This document shows positions 1-6,228 of a stretch of 13,360 nucleotides of DNA, piece by piece. The stretch is from Opitutaceae bacterium (GTDB lineage: Bacteria > Verrucomicrobiota > Verrucomicrobiia > Opitutales > Opitutaceae), in NCBI GenBank assembly GCA_020847775.1, contig JADLBI010000229.1:1-13360 (forward strand), given 5' to 3'. Below the pieces are notes generated by a model. It saw nothing but the letters and a program-made list of their open reading frames with translations, searched no databases and was not told the DNA's origin. Made by a program: the position numbers and the translations under genes. The stretch's first letter is position 1. Every line of letters starts with the position of its first letter.

Positions 1-76
1 CCCCGTGATCGCCGATCTCACCGATTTACCTGTTTCCCGCCGTCCGCCCGCGGATAGAACCTTCCGTATCCGCGCC

Positions 77-637
77 ATGGAAACCAGCGACCATGACCTC
101 ATGCTTGCCGTCCGCGACGGCGAACTCGACGCCCTCGGCGAGCTCTTCGAGCGCCACCACGGCCCGCTCTTCGGATTTCTCTGCAAATTGACCGGCGACC
201 GCGCCGCCGCGGAGGACCTCGTCCAAATCGTCTTCCAGCGCATCCTCAAATACCGTCACACCTACCGCGACGACGGCAAATTCACCACCTGGATGTATCA
301 CCTCGCGCGGCGTTGCGCGGCCGACCATTTCCGCCGCCACCAGCGCGCCCCACTCGCCACCGACCCCGCCGACCTGCACCAGCACGCCGACGATCAGCCC
401 CACGCCGGCGACCGCGCCGAGCACAGCGACGACCACGCTTTTCTCCGCCGCGCCCTCAATCGCCTCGATCGCAGCGACCGCGAAATCCTTCTCCTCAGCC
501 GCTTCCAAGAACTCTCATTCGCCGAAATCGCCTCGATCCTCGAATGCTCCGTCGGCGCCGCCAAGGTCCGCGCGCACCGTGCGCTGGGCGAACTACGCGA
601 CATCTATTTCCAACTGCAAAAGGAGAAACTCACATGA
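77..637 (+). CDS. ECF-type RNA polymerase sigma factor
   Basis: Alternative sigma factor that directs RNA polymerase to a dedicated promoter set, probably for an envelope signal. The 186-residue product has the two-domain ECF layout. Region 2 spans about residues 22-90, with AAEDLVQIVFQRIL and FTTWMYHLARRCAADHFRR. Region 4 spans about 121-175, with LDRSDREILLLSRFQELSF, a helix-turn-helix and GAAKVRAHRAL. The linker (about 95-120) is rich in His and Asp. The frame stays open to a GTG at position 5, but ATG 77 starts directly before the conserved domain and gives a normal family length; neither start has a clear Shine-Dalgarno. Its stop overlaps the start of the anti-sigma gene (ATGA, 634-637), so the two are translationally coupled. 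Family assignment is firm; the regulon is unknown, and no matching ECF promoter could be recognised in the 76 bases upstream. Confidence 0.93.
   Translation: METSDHDLMLAVRDGELDALGELFERHHGPLFGFLCKLTGDRAAAEDLVQIVFQRILKYRHTYRDDGKFTTWMYHLARRCAADHFRRHQRAPLATDPADLHQHADDQPHAGDRAEHSDDHAFLRRALNRLDRSDREILLLSRFQELSFAEIASILECSVGAAKVRAHRALGELRDIYFQLQKEKLT
618..625 (+). promoter_or_regulatory. Strong ribosome binding site of the anti-sigma gene
   Basis: AAAAGGAG lies inside the last codons of the sigma gene, 8 bases before ATG 634. It is the clearest Shine-Dalgarno in the window. It fixes the anti-sigma start at 634 rather than further upstream, where the same frame stays open to position 313. Together with the ATGA overlap it suggests that the anti-sigma factor is made efficiently with its partner. 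Confidence 0.8.
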
Positions 638-1452
638 ACTGCGTCCAAGCCCGCGAACACCTGGCCGAACTGCTCGACCCTCGCAACTCCACTCCCGACA
701 CCGCGACCGTCCGCGCGCATGTGGCCGTCTGCGCGACGTGCCAGCGCGAACTCACCGAGCTGCGCCAGACCCTCGCCGCCCTCGACACGCTGCCCACCGC
801 CCGGCCCACGCCCCGGCTGCGCGAAAGTTTTTACGCCATGCTCGCGGAGGAAAAAACCTGCGCCGCCAACTCGCCGCGCGCCGTTGCGCGGCCCCGCCGC
901 GCGACGTTTCGCTGGACTTGGATTCTTTCGCCCCTCGCGGCGTGCGCACTCCTCGCCCTCGGCTTTGTCGTTGGGCAGCGCAGTGGGCCAACGCCCGCGC
1001 CGACGAACGAGCCCGACCTCGCCACGCAGCGCCAGCTCGCCGAGCTCCAGCACAAGGTCGATTCGATGGGCCAGCTCGTCAGCTACTCGCTCCTGCGCCA
1101 GCAACCCGCCAACCAGCGCCTCCGGGGCGTGCTCGCCACGCAAGACCTGGCCTCGCCCAACGACCAAGTGCTCACCCAACTCATCAGCGCGCTCGCCCTC
1201 GACCCCAGCACCAACGTCCGCCTCACCGCCCTCGATTCCCTCTACCCGCACGCCGACAAGGATGTCGTCCGCGCCGGGGTCCTCGCCTCCCTCGAACGCG
1301 AGCAAAACCCCCTCGTGCAGGTCGCGATGATCGACTTCCTCGTCGCCGCCCGCGACCGCGAGGCCGTCCCGGCCTTCGAGCAACTCTCGCGCCGCGACAA
1401 CATCAACACCTCCGTGCGTGACGCCGCCCGCCGCGCCCTCGCCCAACTCTGA
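634..1452 (+). CDS. Membrane anti-sigma factor with zinc-finger N-terminus and HEAT-like C-terminus
   Basis: Probable regulator that binds and silences the sigma factor encoded directly upstream. The N-terminus is a zf-HC2/ZAS-like domain: Cys3, then His29-x3-Cys33-x2-Cys36 (HVAVCATC). A basic segment (81-93) precedes one membrane helix (about 94-114), which should place the N-terminus in the cytoplasm and the rest outside. Residues 128-150 are a short, probably helical linker. Residues 170-272 look like two to three HEAT or PBS-lyase-like helical repeats (DPSTNVRLTALDSL, NPLVQVAMIDFLVAARD, NTSVRDAARRAL). Length is 272 residues. The 4 bp overlap with the sigma gene and the strong Shine-Dalgarno support pairing. 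A HEAT-like outer domain in place of a classic sensor domain suggests protein-protein sensing, which is inference. The anti-sigma role is likely; the signal is unknown. Confidence 0.85.
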   Translation: MNCVQAREHLAELLDPRNSTPDTATVRAHVAVCATCQRELTELRQTLAALDTLPTARPTPRLRESFYAMLAEEKTCAANSPRAVARPRRATFRWTWILSPLAACALLALGFVVGQRSGPTPAPTNEPDLATQRQLAELQHKVDSMGQLVSYSLLRQQPANQRLRGVLATQDLASPNDQVLTQLISALALDPSTNVRLTALDSLYPHADKDVVRAGVLASLEREQNPLVQVAMIDFLVAARDREAVPAFEQLSRRDNINTSVRDAARRALAQL

Positions 1453-1511
1453 ATCCACTTAAACACCACTGACTGATCGGCCACTCAAACCATCAACCCA
1501 CCGCCTGTGTC

Positions 1512-2549
1512 ATGAAAACCTCCCGTCCACCCCTCTCGCTTCTACTCGCCGCCTGCGCCCTGGCCCTGTTGGCCACCGGCTTCACCGTGCCGCGCGCCCA
1601 AGCCGGCGCGCCCACCGTCATCGCGTTCTCCGACCCCGACAAACCCGGCACCGTCAAGCTCAGCGTCAAGATGGGCGACATCACCATCACCGGCTCCGAT
1701 CGCCAGGACGTCTCGCTCGAAACCGATTACCAACCCGAAGACGCCCCGGTCCGCTCCGACGGCCTGCGCGTCCTCACCGAAAGCGCCACCTACAAACTCG
1801 TCGAAAAAGACAACGTCATCGTCCTCGACACCGGCAATTCCTGGGCCGGCTTCAACGGCGAATCCGAATTCCACCTCGAAGTCCCGCGCGGCACCAATGT
1901 CGTCATCGCCAACGGCTTTGGCGGCGAAATTTCCATCGCCCACCTCGATGGCGACATCGAGATCAAGAGTATGAACGGCGAGATCAACCTCGACGACATC
2001 GCCGGCGGCGTGCTGGTCGAAACCATGAATAGCGAGATCAGCGCCAAGTTCGCCAAACTCTCCGCCAACAAGCCCATCTCCCTCACCTCCATGAACGGCG
2101 AAATCGACATCCACGTGCCCGCCGATGCTCCGGCCAAAGTCCGCCTGCGCACCCAGAACGGCGCCATCCTCACCGATTTCGACGCCAAGACCCTCGTCAC
2201 CCAAACCGAAGAACTGCTCGGCCCCGGCCGCCCGAATCTCCACAACTCCACCGGTTCCGACATCCGCGAAGCGGTCCGCGAGGCCGTCCGCGCCGGGGTC
2301 GAGGCCGCGCGTGAAGCCGCCAACGCCGTGCGCGAAGCCGCGCAAGCCGCCCGCGAGGAAGCCCGCGCCCAACGCGAAGCCAACGACGCCGCCCGCACTG
2401 GCTCGATCCCGCCCATCGCTCCCCTCCCGCCCGTGCCCGCCATGACCGGCGGCAAGATCGTCTCCGGCGCGCTCAACGGTGGCAACGGCCCCGAGATCTA
2501 CGTCGCCGCCATGAACGGCGACATCACCCTCCGCAAGGCGAACGATTGA
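1512..2549 (+). CDS. Exported DUF4097-family beta-repeat protein with a heptad-repeat insertion
   Basis: Secreted or envelope protein of unknown biochemical function. It has a signal peptide (residues 1 to about 31: Lys3/Arg5, hydrophobic core LLLAACALALLATGF, AQA cleavage site). The mature part carries repeated beta rungs of the DUF4097 type: KMGDITITG (53-61), SMNGEINLDDI (153-163), TMNSEIS (171-177), SMNGEIDIHV (193-202), TQNGAILTDF (214-223) and AMNGDITLRK (333-342). Between the last two rungs lies an Ala/Arg/Glu-rich helical stretch (251-295), with five heptads each starting with Arg at 260, 267, 274, 281 and 288, then a Pro-rich linker (299-309). It sits 59 bases after the anti-sigma gene on the same strand and is probably co-transcribed. 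A GC-rich hairpin with T runs follows it. DUF4097 proteins often sit beside sigma/anti-sigma genes; their role is not established. There is no clear Shine-Dalgarno at ATG 1512. Confidence 0.85.
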   Translation: MKTSRPPLSLLLAACALALLATGFTVPRAQAGAPTVIAFSDPDKPGTVKLSVKMGDITITGSDRQDVSLETDYQPEDAPVRSDGLRVLTESATYKLVEKDNVIVLDTGNSWAGFNGESEFHLEVPRGTNVVIANGFGGEISIAHLDGDIEIKSMNGEINLDDIAGGVLVETMNSEISAKFAKLSANKPISLTSMNGEIDIHVPADAPAKVRLRTQNGAILTDFDAKTLVTQTEELLGPGRPNLHNSTGSDIREAVREAVRAGVEAAREAANAVREAAQAAREEARAQREANDAARTGSIPPIAPLPPVPAMTGGKIVSGALNGGNGPEIYVAAMNGDITLRKAND

Positions 2550-2572
2550 GTCTTACCGAACGAAGTGCCGCG

Positions 2573-2624
2573 GGTAGGGCCCGACCGCCGGGCGGGCCGC
2601 TCGGCGATCGGCCCCTACCTTTTA
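2573..2624 (+). terminator. GC-rich hairpin followed by T run, probable terminator of the sigma operon
   Basis: The arms GGTAGGGCCCGA (2573-2584) and TCGGCCCCTACC (2608-2619) pair at 11 of 12 positions around a GC-rich loop region that can itself fold (CCGCCGGGCGG). TTTT follows at 2620-2623, and a second T run at about 2631-2635. It starts 24 bases after the DUF4097 stop. The shape fits a factor-independent terminator. The outer arms GGTAGGG/CCCTACC are also shared with the palindromic element at 2655-2809, so it may be a repeat copy put to use as a terminator. Confidence 0.65.
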
Positions 2625-2654
2625 CTCCATTTTTCAATACTTTAAGGAAGCCTC

Positions 2655-2809
2655 ATACCAATTGCCCTTAAAATATAGATTTTGATTGGGTCATTTGAGG
2701 TAGGGGCGGTTGCCCCCAACCGCCCGGTTCGCTCCCCAAGGACGGTTAAGGATAACCGTCCCTACCATTGCTGCCATGACATAGTCCAAAAGATTAGGGA
2801 CATCGGTAT
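2655..2809. repeat. Imperfect long palindrome with nested hairpins, MITE- or REP-like element
   Basis: The ends are inverted copies: ATACCAATTGCCCT (2655-2668) against the complement of the far end, ATACCGATGTCCCT (11 of 14 match). About 44 bases inside each end lies a second inverted pair, GGTAGGGGCGGTT (2699-2711) and AACCGTCCCTACC (2754-2766), 12 of 13 matching. In the core are two perfect 9 bp hairpins: GGGCGGTTG/CAACCGCCC (2704-2712/2717-2725) with a CCCC loop, and GGACGGTTA/TAACCGTCC (2740-2748/2753-2761) with an AGGA loop. The symmetric spacing shows that the whole 155 bp is one unit. No protein is encoded and no target duplication is obvious. It may be a non-autonomous transposable element or a REP-like element moved by a transposase elsewhere. 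Copy number cannot be seen here. Confidence 0.7.
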
Positions 2810-2896
2810 CAATAGGTCCTCAGCCGCCCAAGTCCGCTAAAACCCGATTTAAAGCAAACGCTTGCGACTTTACTAAGCATGAATGCGTATTGGCAT

Positions 2897-2927
2897 GAAC
2901 CCGGAACAGCCTACGCTGCTCCGGTTC
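2897..2927. repeat. Hairpin with bulge and mismatch upstream of the small reading frame
   Basis: GAACCCGGAACAG (2897-2909) can pair with CTGCTCCGGTTC (2916-2927), with one bulged C (2900) and one A-C mismatch, and the inner stem CAGC/GCTG closes a CTAC loop. No T run follows on either strand, so it is not a standard terminator for the minus-strand permease. It could be a dispersed short repeat or an RNA structure in a leader. The role is unknown. Confidence 0.4.
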
Positions 2928-2951
2928 TGACTCTGACCAAGTCACCAAGCC

Positions 2952-3032
2952 ATGCTGATAGTTGTGATCATTCTCGTATTATTGAGCGCCCTCGTGGCCA
3001 CCGATCCGGACTCCTCCGGCAGCGGCCGTTAG
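2952..3032 (+). CDS. Possible 26-residue hydrophobic peptide (uncertain)
   Basis: ATG 2952 opens a short frame coding for MLIVVIILVLLSALVA followed by the polar tail TDPDSSGSGR and a TAG stop. The pattern, about 16 hydrophobic residues then a soluble acidic/Ser-Gly tail, fits a very small single-pass membrane peptide. It overlaps the stop codon of the minus-strand permease by 4 bases in convergent orientation. There is no good Shine-Dalgarno and no firm promoter, and frames this short arise by chance, so this is only a candidate. It is recorded because the hydrophobic/polar split is unusually clean. Confidence 0.25.
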   Translation: MLIVVIILVLLSALVATDPDSSGSGR

Positions 3033-4285
3033 CGCGCGGACGGCCGTAACCGTAGCCCGAGCAGCACGATTAGCCCGATGATAAAAAATCCGCAGTTCAC
3101 CAGCGTCGCCACGCGGTAGCCATGCCAAGCCGCCAGCCAGCCAAAGACCGGCTGGCCCACCACCCCGGCTAGCTTGGTGAAGAAACCCCAGTAACCGAAA
3201 AACTCGCCGCCCCGGCCCGGCGGCGTCAACAGCGCCACCACCGCGCGCCCGCCGGCTTGCAGTGAGCCCATCGCCGAACCCGCAAGCATGCCGATGAGGA
3301 AAAACTCCGTCTTGGTCGTGCACACCGCCGCCCAGCCGCAGACCACGATCCATTGCAGCAGCGAGATCACCAGCGCCAGTCGCGGCCCGGTCCGGTCCTG
3401 CAGCAACCCGAAGCCCCACGCCCCCGCCACCCCCGCCAGTTGCAAGACGATGAAGAGCTTGATGATTTCCGCCTGCGTCATCGCCAGCACCTCGGTGGCG
3501 AACACCGAGGCGAAGGCCACAATCGCCGTCAGTCCCGCGATGTAAAAAAACAGCGCGACGAAAAAGAACAGTAATGTGCGGTGCCGGGGCAATTCGCGGC
3601 GCATGACCGCCAGTTGCCGCAAACCTAGGCCGATCCACGACTCGCCCGGGGCCAGCGTCCGGCGCTGCGCGCGCTCGCGCAGCATTAGGGTCGGCAAGCA
3701 GGCCAATAGGAAAAACCCACCCGTCATCACAAAGGTCCAGGGCACGCGGCCAGGCCCACTGTTGATAATAGCGAGTGCCAGCACCAGACTGAGCAATCCG
3801 CCCAGATAGCCGAAACTCCAGCCGTAGCCCGAAATGCGGCCGACGGTTTGCGGCGTGCTGATCTCCGGCAGAAAACTCGCGCACAGATTTTCGCCCAGTG
3901 AAAACGCGATGTTGGCCGTAACCACAAGCCCAAGCGCGAGCCAGATATCGCCGGCCCCGGCGAGCGCCAACAGCACCGTGGCCACACTACACACGACGGC
4001 CGCGATCATCAGGAACACTTTCTTGCGCGCCGTCACGTCGGCGATCGCGCCGATGAGCGGCGAAACCAAAATGATCACCACCTGCGACACCGCCAGCGCC
4101 GTGCCCCACCACCCCGGCCCGAGTGGGTTGCCCGCCGCGATCACCGACATGAACCATGGCGCGAACACCACGGTGATGATGATCGTGGTAAAGGCCGAGT
4201 TGGCGAAATCGTAGCTGCACCAGCCAATAATCTCGCGCCGCCGCACCGGCGGCGGTTCAGAGGTTGGGATAGTCGCTGGGCCCAC
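3029..4285 (-). CDS. MFS permease of the UMF1 (Atg22-like) type
   Basis: Inner-membrane transporter, substrate unknown; the family is linked to efflux of amino acids or other small solutes. The 418-residue product begins with the UMF1 hallmark GWCSYDFANSAFTTIII (21-37) in the first helix. It has a motif-A-like loop GAIADVTARKKV (79-90) and about 12 hydrophobic segments. A second hallmark region, SLQAGGRAVVALL then GGEFFGYWGFFTKLAG, lies at about 341-374. The frame stays open to 4594, which would run into the divergent desaturase and add about 100 residues with no membrane segment. GTG 4285 gives the usual family length; GTG 4330 (15 residues longer) is also possible, and neither has a clear Shine-Dalgarno. 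It is transcribed away from the desaturase, with which it may share an intergenic control region. No terminator is evident past its stop. Confidence 0.88.
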   Translation of the reverse strand: MGPATIPTSEPPPVRRREIIGWCSYDFANSAFTTIIITVVFAPWFMSVIAAGNPLGPGWWGTALAVSQVVIILVSPLIGAIADVTARKKVFLMIAAVVCSVATVLLALAGAGDIWLALGLVVTANIAFSLGENLCASFLPEISTPQTVGRISGYGWSFGYLGGLLSLVLALAIINSGPGRVPWTFVMTGGFFLLACLPTLMLRERAQRRTLAPGESWIGLGLRQLAVMRRELPRHRTLLFFFVALFFYIAGLTAIVAFASVFATEVLAMTQAEIIKLFIVLQLAGVAGAWGFGLLQDRTGPRLALVISLLQWIVVCGWAAVCTTKTEFFLIGMLAGSAMGSLQAGGRAVVALLTPPGRGGEFFGYWGFFTKLAGVVGQPVFGWLAAWHGYRVATLVNCGFFIIGLIVLLGLRLRPSAR

Positions 4286-4413
4286 GCGCCGAAACAACGC
4301 GAGCCCACTGGCGCTGGCAAGCGCGGTCACACCCCGATAAACCTGACCCGGCGCAGCCCTTTTCCTAACCTTTGTGGACGCCGTCACCCGGTGCTCTCGC
4401 TGCCCAACTGCGC

Positions 4414-4434
4414 TTTCAGGTATAAATTCTGAAA
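4414..4434 (+). promoter_or_regulatory. Inverted repeat around a TATAAA box between divergent permease and desaturase genes
   Basis: TTTCAG (4414-4419) and CTGAAA (4429-4434) form a perfect 6 bp inverted repeat with a 9-base centre that contains TATAAA (4421-4426). The TATAAA box is a good -10 candidate for the desaturase; a start near 4433 would give a leader of about 50 bases to ATG 4481. No convincing -35 lies upstream. On the other strand the same bases read TTTATACC and could serve the permease. An operator overlapping a -10 would suit a repressor, but this is inference from symmetry only. Confidence 0.4.
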
Positions 4435-4480
4435 ACGCCGCTTGCTTGTGCCGGGCCCGCGCGGTTCCCTGCCCCTTTTC

Positions 4481-5662
4481 ATGGCCGCACCCGCCCAAAC
4501 CAACCGCCGTCCAATCCTCCGTCGCGCCCTCACCGCGATGGTTCAATGGATCGATTCCGACTACTGTCCCGAGGGGGCGGAGAAAATGCGCCAAGAGCCG
4601 GACCGGGTGGACTGGGTGCGCGTGCTGCCGTTTGTCTTTCTACACCTCGGCTGCCTCGGCGTGATTTGGACCGGCGCCAGCGCCTTCGCGGTATGGACGG
4701 CCGTGGCGCTTTATTTCATCCGCATGTTCGCGGTGACCGGGGTGCATCACCGTTATTTTTCGCACAAGACCTACAGCACATCGCGCTTTGGGCAGTTTCT
4801 ACTAGCCGTGTTCGCCGCGACGGCCGTGCAACGCGGCTCGCTCTGGTGGGCTTACCACCACCGGCACCACCACCAGCACAGCGACGAGCCCGAGGATGCG
4901 CATTCGCCGCACGTCCACGGTTTCTGGTGGTCGCACATCGGCTGGATCACCAGCCGCCGCAATTTCCCCACCGACTACAGCACCATCAAGGACCTGGCCA
5001 AATACCCCGAGCTCGTCTGGCTCAACCGTTTCGACATGGTGGTGCCAACCCTCTTCGCACTGGCGTTATTCGGCCTCGGCGCGTGGTTGGAATCCTTTGC
5101 CCCGCAGCTCGGCACCAACAGCTGGCAGCTCCTCGTCTGGGGCTTCTTCATCAGCACCACGTTTCTCTTTCACGGCACCGGCTGCATCAACTCGATGGCG
5201 CACCTCATGGGTCGCCGCCGTTTCCAAACTGGCGACGATTCGCGCAACAGCGCCATCCTCGCCGTCATCACGCTCGGCGAGGGTTGGCACAACAACCACC
5301 ACCGTTTCCAGTCCTGCACGCGCAACGGTTTTTATTGGTGGGAGTTCGACCCGACTTACTACGGGCTGAAGCTACTCTCGTTCACCGGCTTCATCCGTGG
5401 CCTCAAGCCCGTGCCACAAAGCATCCTCGCAGAGGGCGCGCACGCGGACCATCACGCCTCGGTCGCCGCCGCGCAAACAGCCTCCGTGGCGCACGCCCAA
5501 TCGTCTTTGCGTCGCGTCGTGCCGACCGCCGCCGCCATCGCCGTCGCCACCGCCACGGCCAGCCCCGCCCTGCCCGTCCACAAACAAAACGGCCCGGCCG
5601 TGCACAAGGACGTCACCGAACTGGCGCACGAGCTGAACCCCAAGCAGCCACCGATGATCTGA
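4481..5662 (+). CDS. Membrane fatty acyl-CoA/acyl-lipid desaturase (delta-9 type)
   Basis: Di-iron membrane enzyme that introduces a double bond into fatty acyl chains using oxygen and an electron donor. The histidine boxes are all present: H90RYFSH95, H127RHHH131 and H270NNHH274, plus the NSMAH motif ending at His241 that is typical of the stearoyl-CoA desaturase group. Hydrophobic pairs lie at about 48-88, 103-118, 186-203 and 217-232. The catalytic part ends near residue 310. The remaining 80 residues are an unusual Ala/His-rich, low-complexity tail (AHADHHASVAAAQTASVAHA, then AAAIAVATATA). ATG 4481 is preferred over TTG 4442; ATG 4538 is also possible, as the first 19 residues are not conserved. 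None has a clear Shine-Dalgarno. The DUF2062 gene follows 50 bases later. Membrane fluidity control is the expected role; the exact substrate and regiospecificity are inferred from family resemblance. Confidence 0.93.
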   Translation: MAAPAQTNRRPILRRALTAMVQWIDSDYCPEGAEKMRQEPDRVDWVRVLPFVFLHLGCLGVIWTGASAFAVWTAVALYFIRMFAVTGVHHRYFSHKTYSTSRFGQFLLAVFAATAVQRGSLWWAYHHRHHHQHSDEPEDAHSPHVHGFWWSHIGWITSRRNFPTDYSTIKDLAKYPELVWLNRFDMVVPTLFALALFGLGAWLESFAPQLGTNSWQLLVWGFFISTTFLFHGTGCINSMAHLMGRRRFQTGDDSRNSAILAVITLGEGWHNNHHRFQSCTRNGFYWWEFDPTYYGLKLLSFTGFIRGLKPVPQSILAEGAHADHHASVAAAQTASVAHAQSSLRRVVPTAAAIAVATATASPALPVHKQNGPAVHKDVTELAHELNPKQPPMI

Positions 5663-5712
5663 GACGGCGATTCTCATCGCCCTGGGCGGCGCGACGCGTT
5701 TGCTGGGAATCC

Positions 5713-6219
5713 GTGGACTCGCCGCCTTCCGTCGCCCCGCCGCGCGCTCTTTGGCAACGCCGGATCGTTGATCCGGTGATCGCGCAGCTCACGCAGGGCA
5801 TCACGCCGGAGAAGATTGCGCTCACACTCGCCGTCGGCAGTGCCTGCGCGCTCTTCCCCATTCTCGGCACCACCACGCTGCTGTGCTTTTTCGTCGCGAT
5901 CCCGCTGCGCCTCAACCAGCCGATCACGCAGCTCATCAACCAAGCGCTCTGGCCCGTGCACATCCCGGCGATCTACGGCTGCGTGCGGCTCGGCGAACTC
6001 ATTTTCCACGTGCCGCAGGCCTCCTTCAGCCTCGGTCATCTGCGCGAAATGCTGTGGCATCACCCCGCCCAGTTTTTCCACGACTACGGCGCCACCGCCG
6101 TGCAGGCCGTCGTCGCTTGGACAATCCTCGCGCCACTCTACATCCCGCTGGTCTATTTTCTGTCGCTGACCCTGATTCGCGAAATTATCCGCCTCAAGGC
6201 CGCGGCCAACCCCTCCTGA
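5713..6219 (+). CDS. DUF2062 membrane protein
   Basis: Small membrane protein of the DUF2062 family, function not established; some relatives are fused to or near glycosyltransferases. The 168-residue product has the family core ITPEKIALTLAVGSACALFP (30-49), then GTTTLLCFFVAIPLRLNQP (52-70) and ALWPVHIPAIY (78-88). A C-terminal hydrophobic helix lies at about 130-155. GTG 5713 is chosen because the conserved part follows at once and upstream codons overlap the desaturase in another frame. A weak GGGA sits 4 bases before it. It lies 50 bases after the desaturase on the same strand and may share its transcript, which would fit a membrane-related role. It converges on the dehydrogenase with only 9 bases between the stop codons. 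Confidence 0.85.
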   Translation: MDSPPSVAPPRALWQRRIVDPVIAQLTQGITPEKIALTLAVGSACALFPILGTTTLLCFFVAIPLRLNQPITQLINQALWPVHIPAIYGCVRLGELIFHVPQASFSLGHLREMLWHHPAQFFHDYGATAVQAVVAWTILAPLYIPLVYFLSLTLIREIIRLKAAANPS

Positions 6220-6228
6220 CGCGGCCGG

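Larger units (their letters stand above)
2550..2951. other. Intergenic region with three hairpin structures and no convincing long gene
   Basis: This is the longest gene-free stretch. It is visibly more AT-rich than the coding DNA, apart from the embedded palindromes. It contains the terminator-like hairpin (2573-2624), a ~155 bp imperfect palindrome (2655-2809), and a third hairpin (2897-2927). The bases between 2810 and 2896 show nothing recognisable. A weak promoter-like pair, TTGCGA (2862-2867) and GCGTAT (2885-2890), faces the small reading frame at 2952 but is too poor to annotate as a promoter. Confidence 0.7.

Noticed and set aside
313..633. Upstream extension of the anti-sigma frame
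   Set aside because: It overlaps the sigma gene and is Arg/Pro-rich; the strong Shine-Dalgarno and ATGA overlap place the start at 634.
604..1458. 284-codon open frame on the minus strand opposite the anti-sigma gene
   Set aside because: Antisense shadow; the + strand frame has the zinc motif, membrane helix and a coupled start.
1542..2372. 276-codon open frame on the minus strand opposite the DUF4097 gene
   Set aside because: Antisense mirror of a high-GC gene with biased composition and no motif.
2260..2400. Tandem DNA repeat or CRISPR-like pattern
   Set aside because: The periodicity is at the protein heptad level with diverged codons; there are no identical repeats or spacers.
2897..2927. 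Terminator for the MFS permease
   Set aside because: The hairpin is not followed by a T run on the minus strand and lies about 100 bases past the stop.
4286..4594. N-terminal extension of the MFS permease to 4594
   Set aside because: It would overlap the start of the divergent desaturase, has no membrane segments or family similarity, and makes the protein about 100 residues too long.
4546..6219. 557-codon open frame on the + strand
   Set aside because: Its first two thirds run through the desaturase gene in another frame and read as Arg/Pro/His-rich nonsense; only the part from 5713 (DUF2062) is real.
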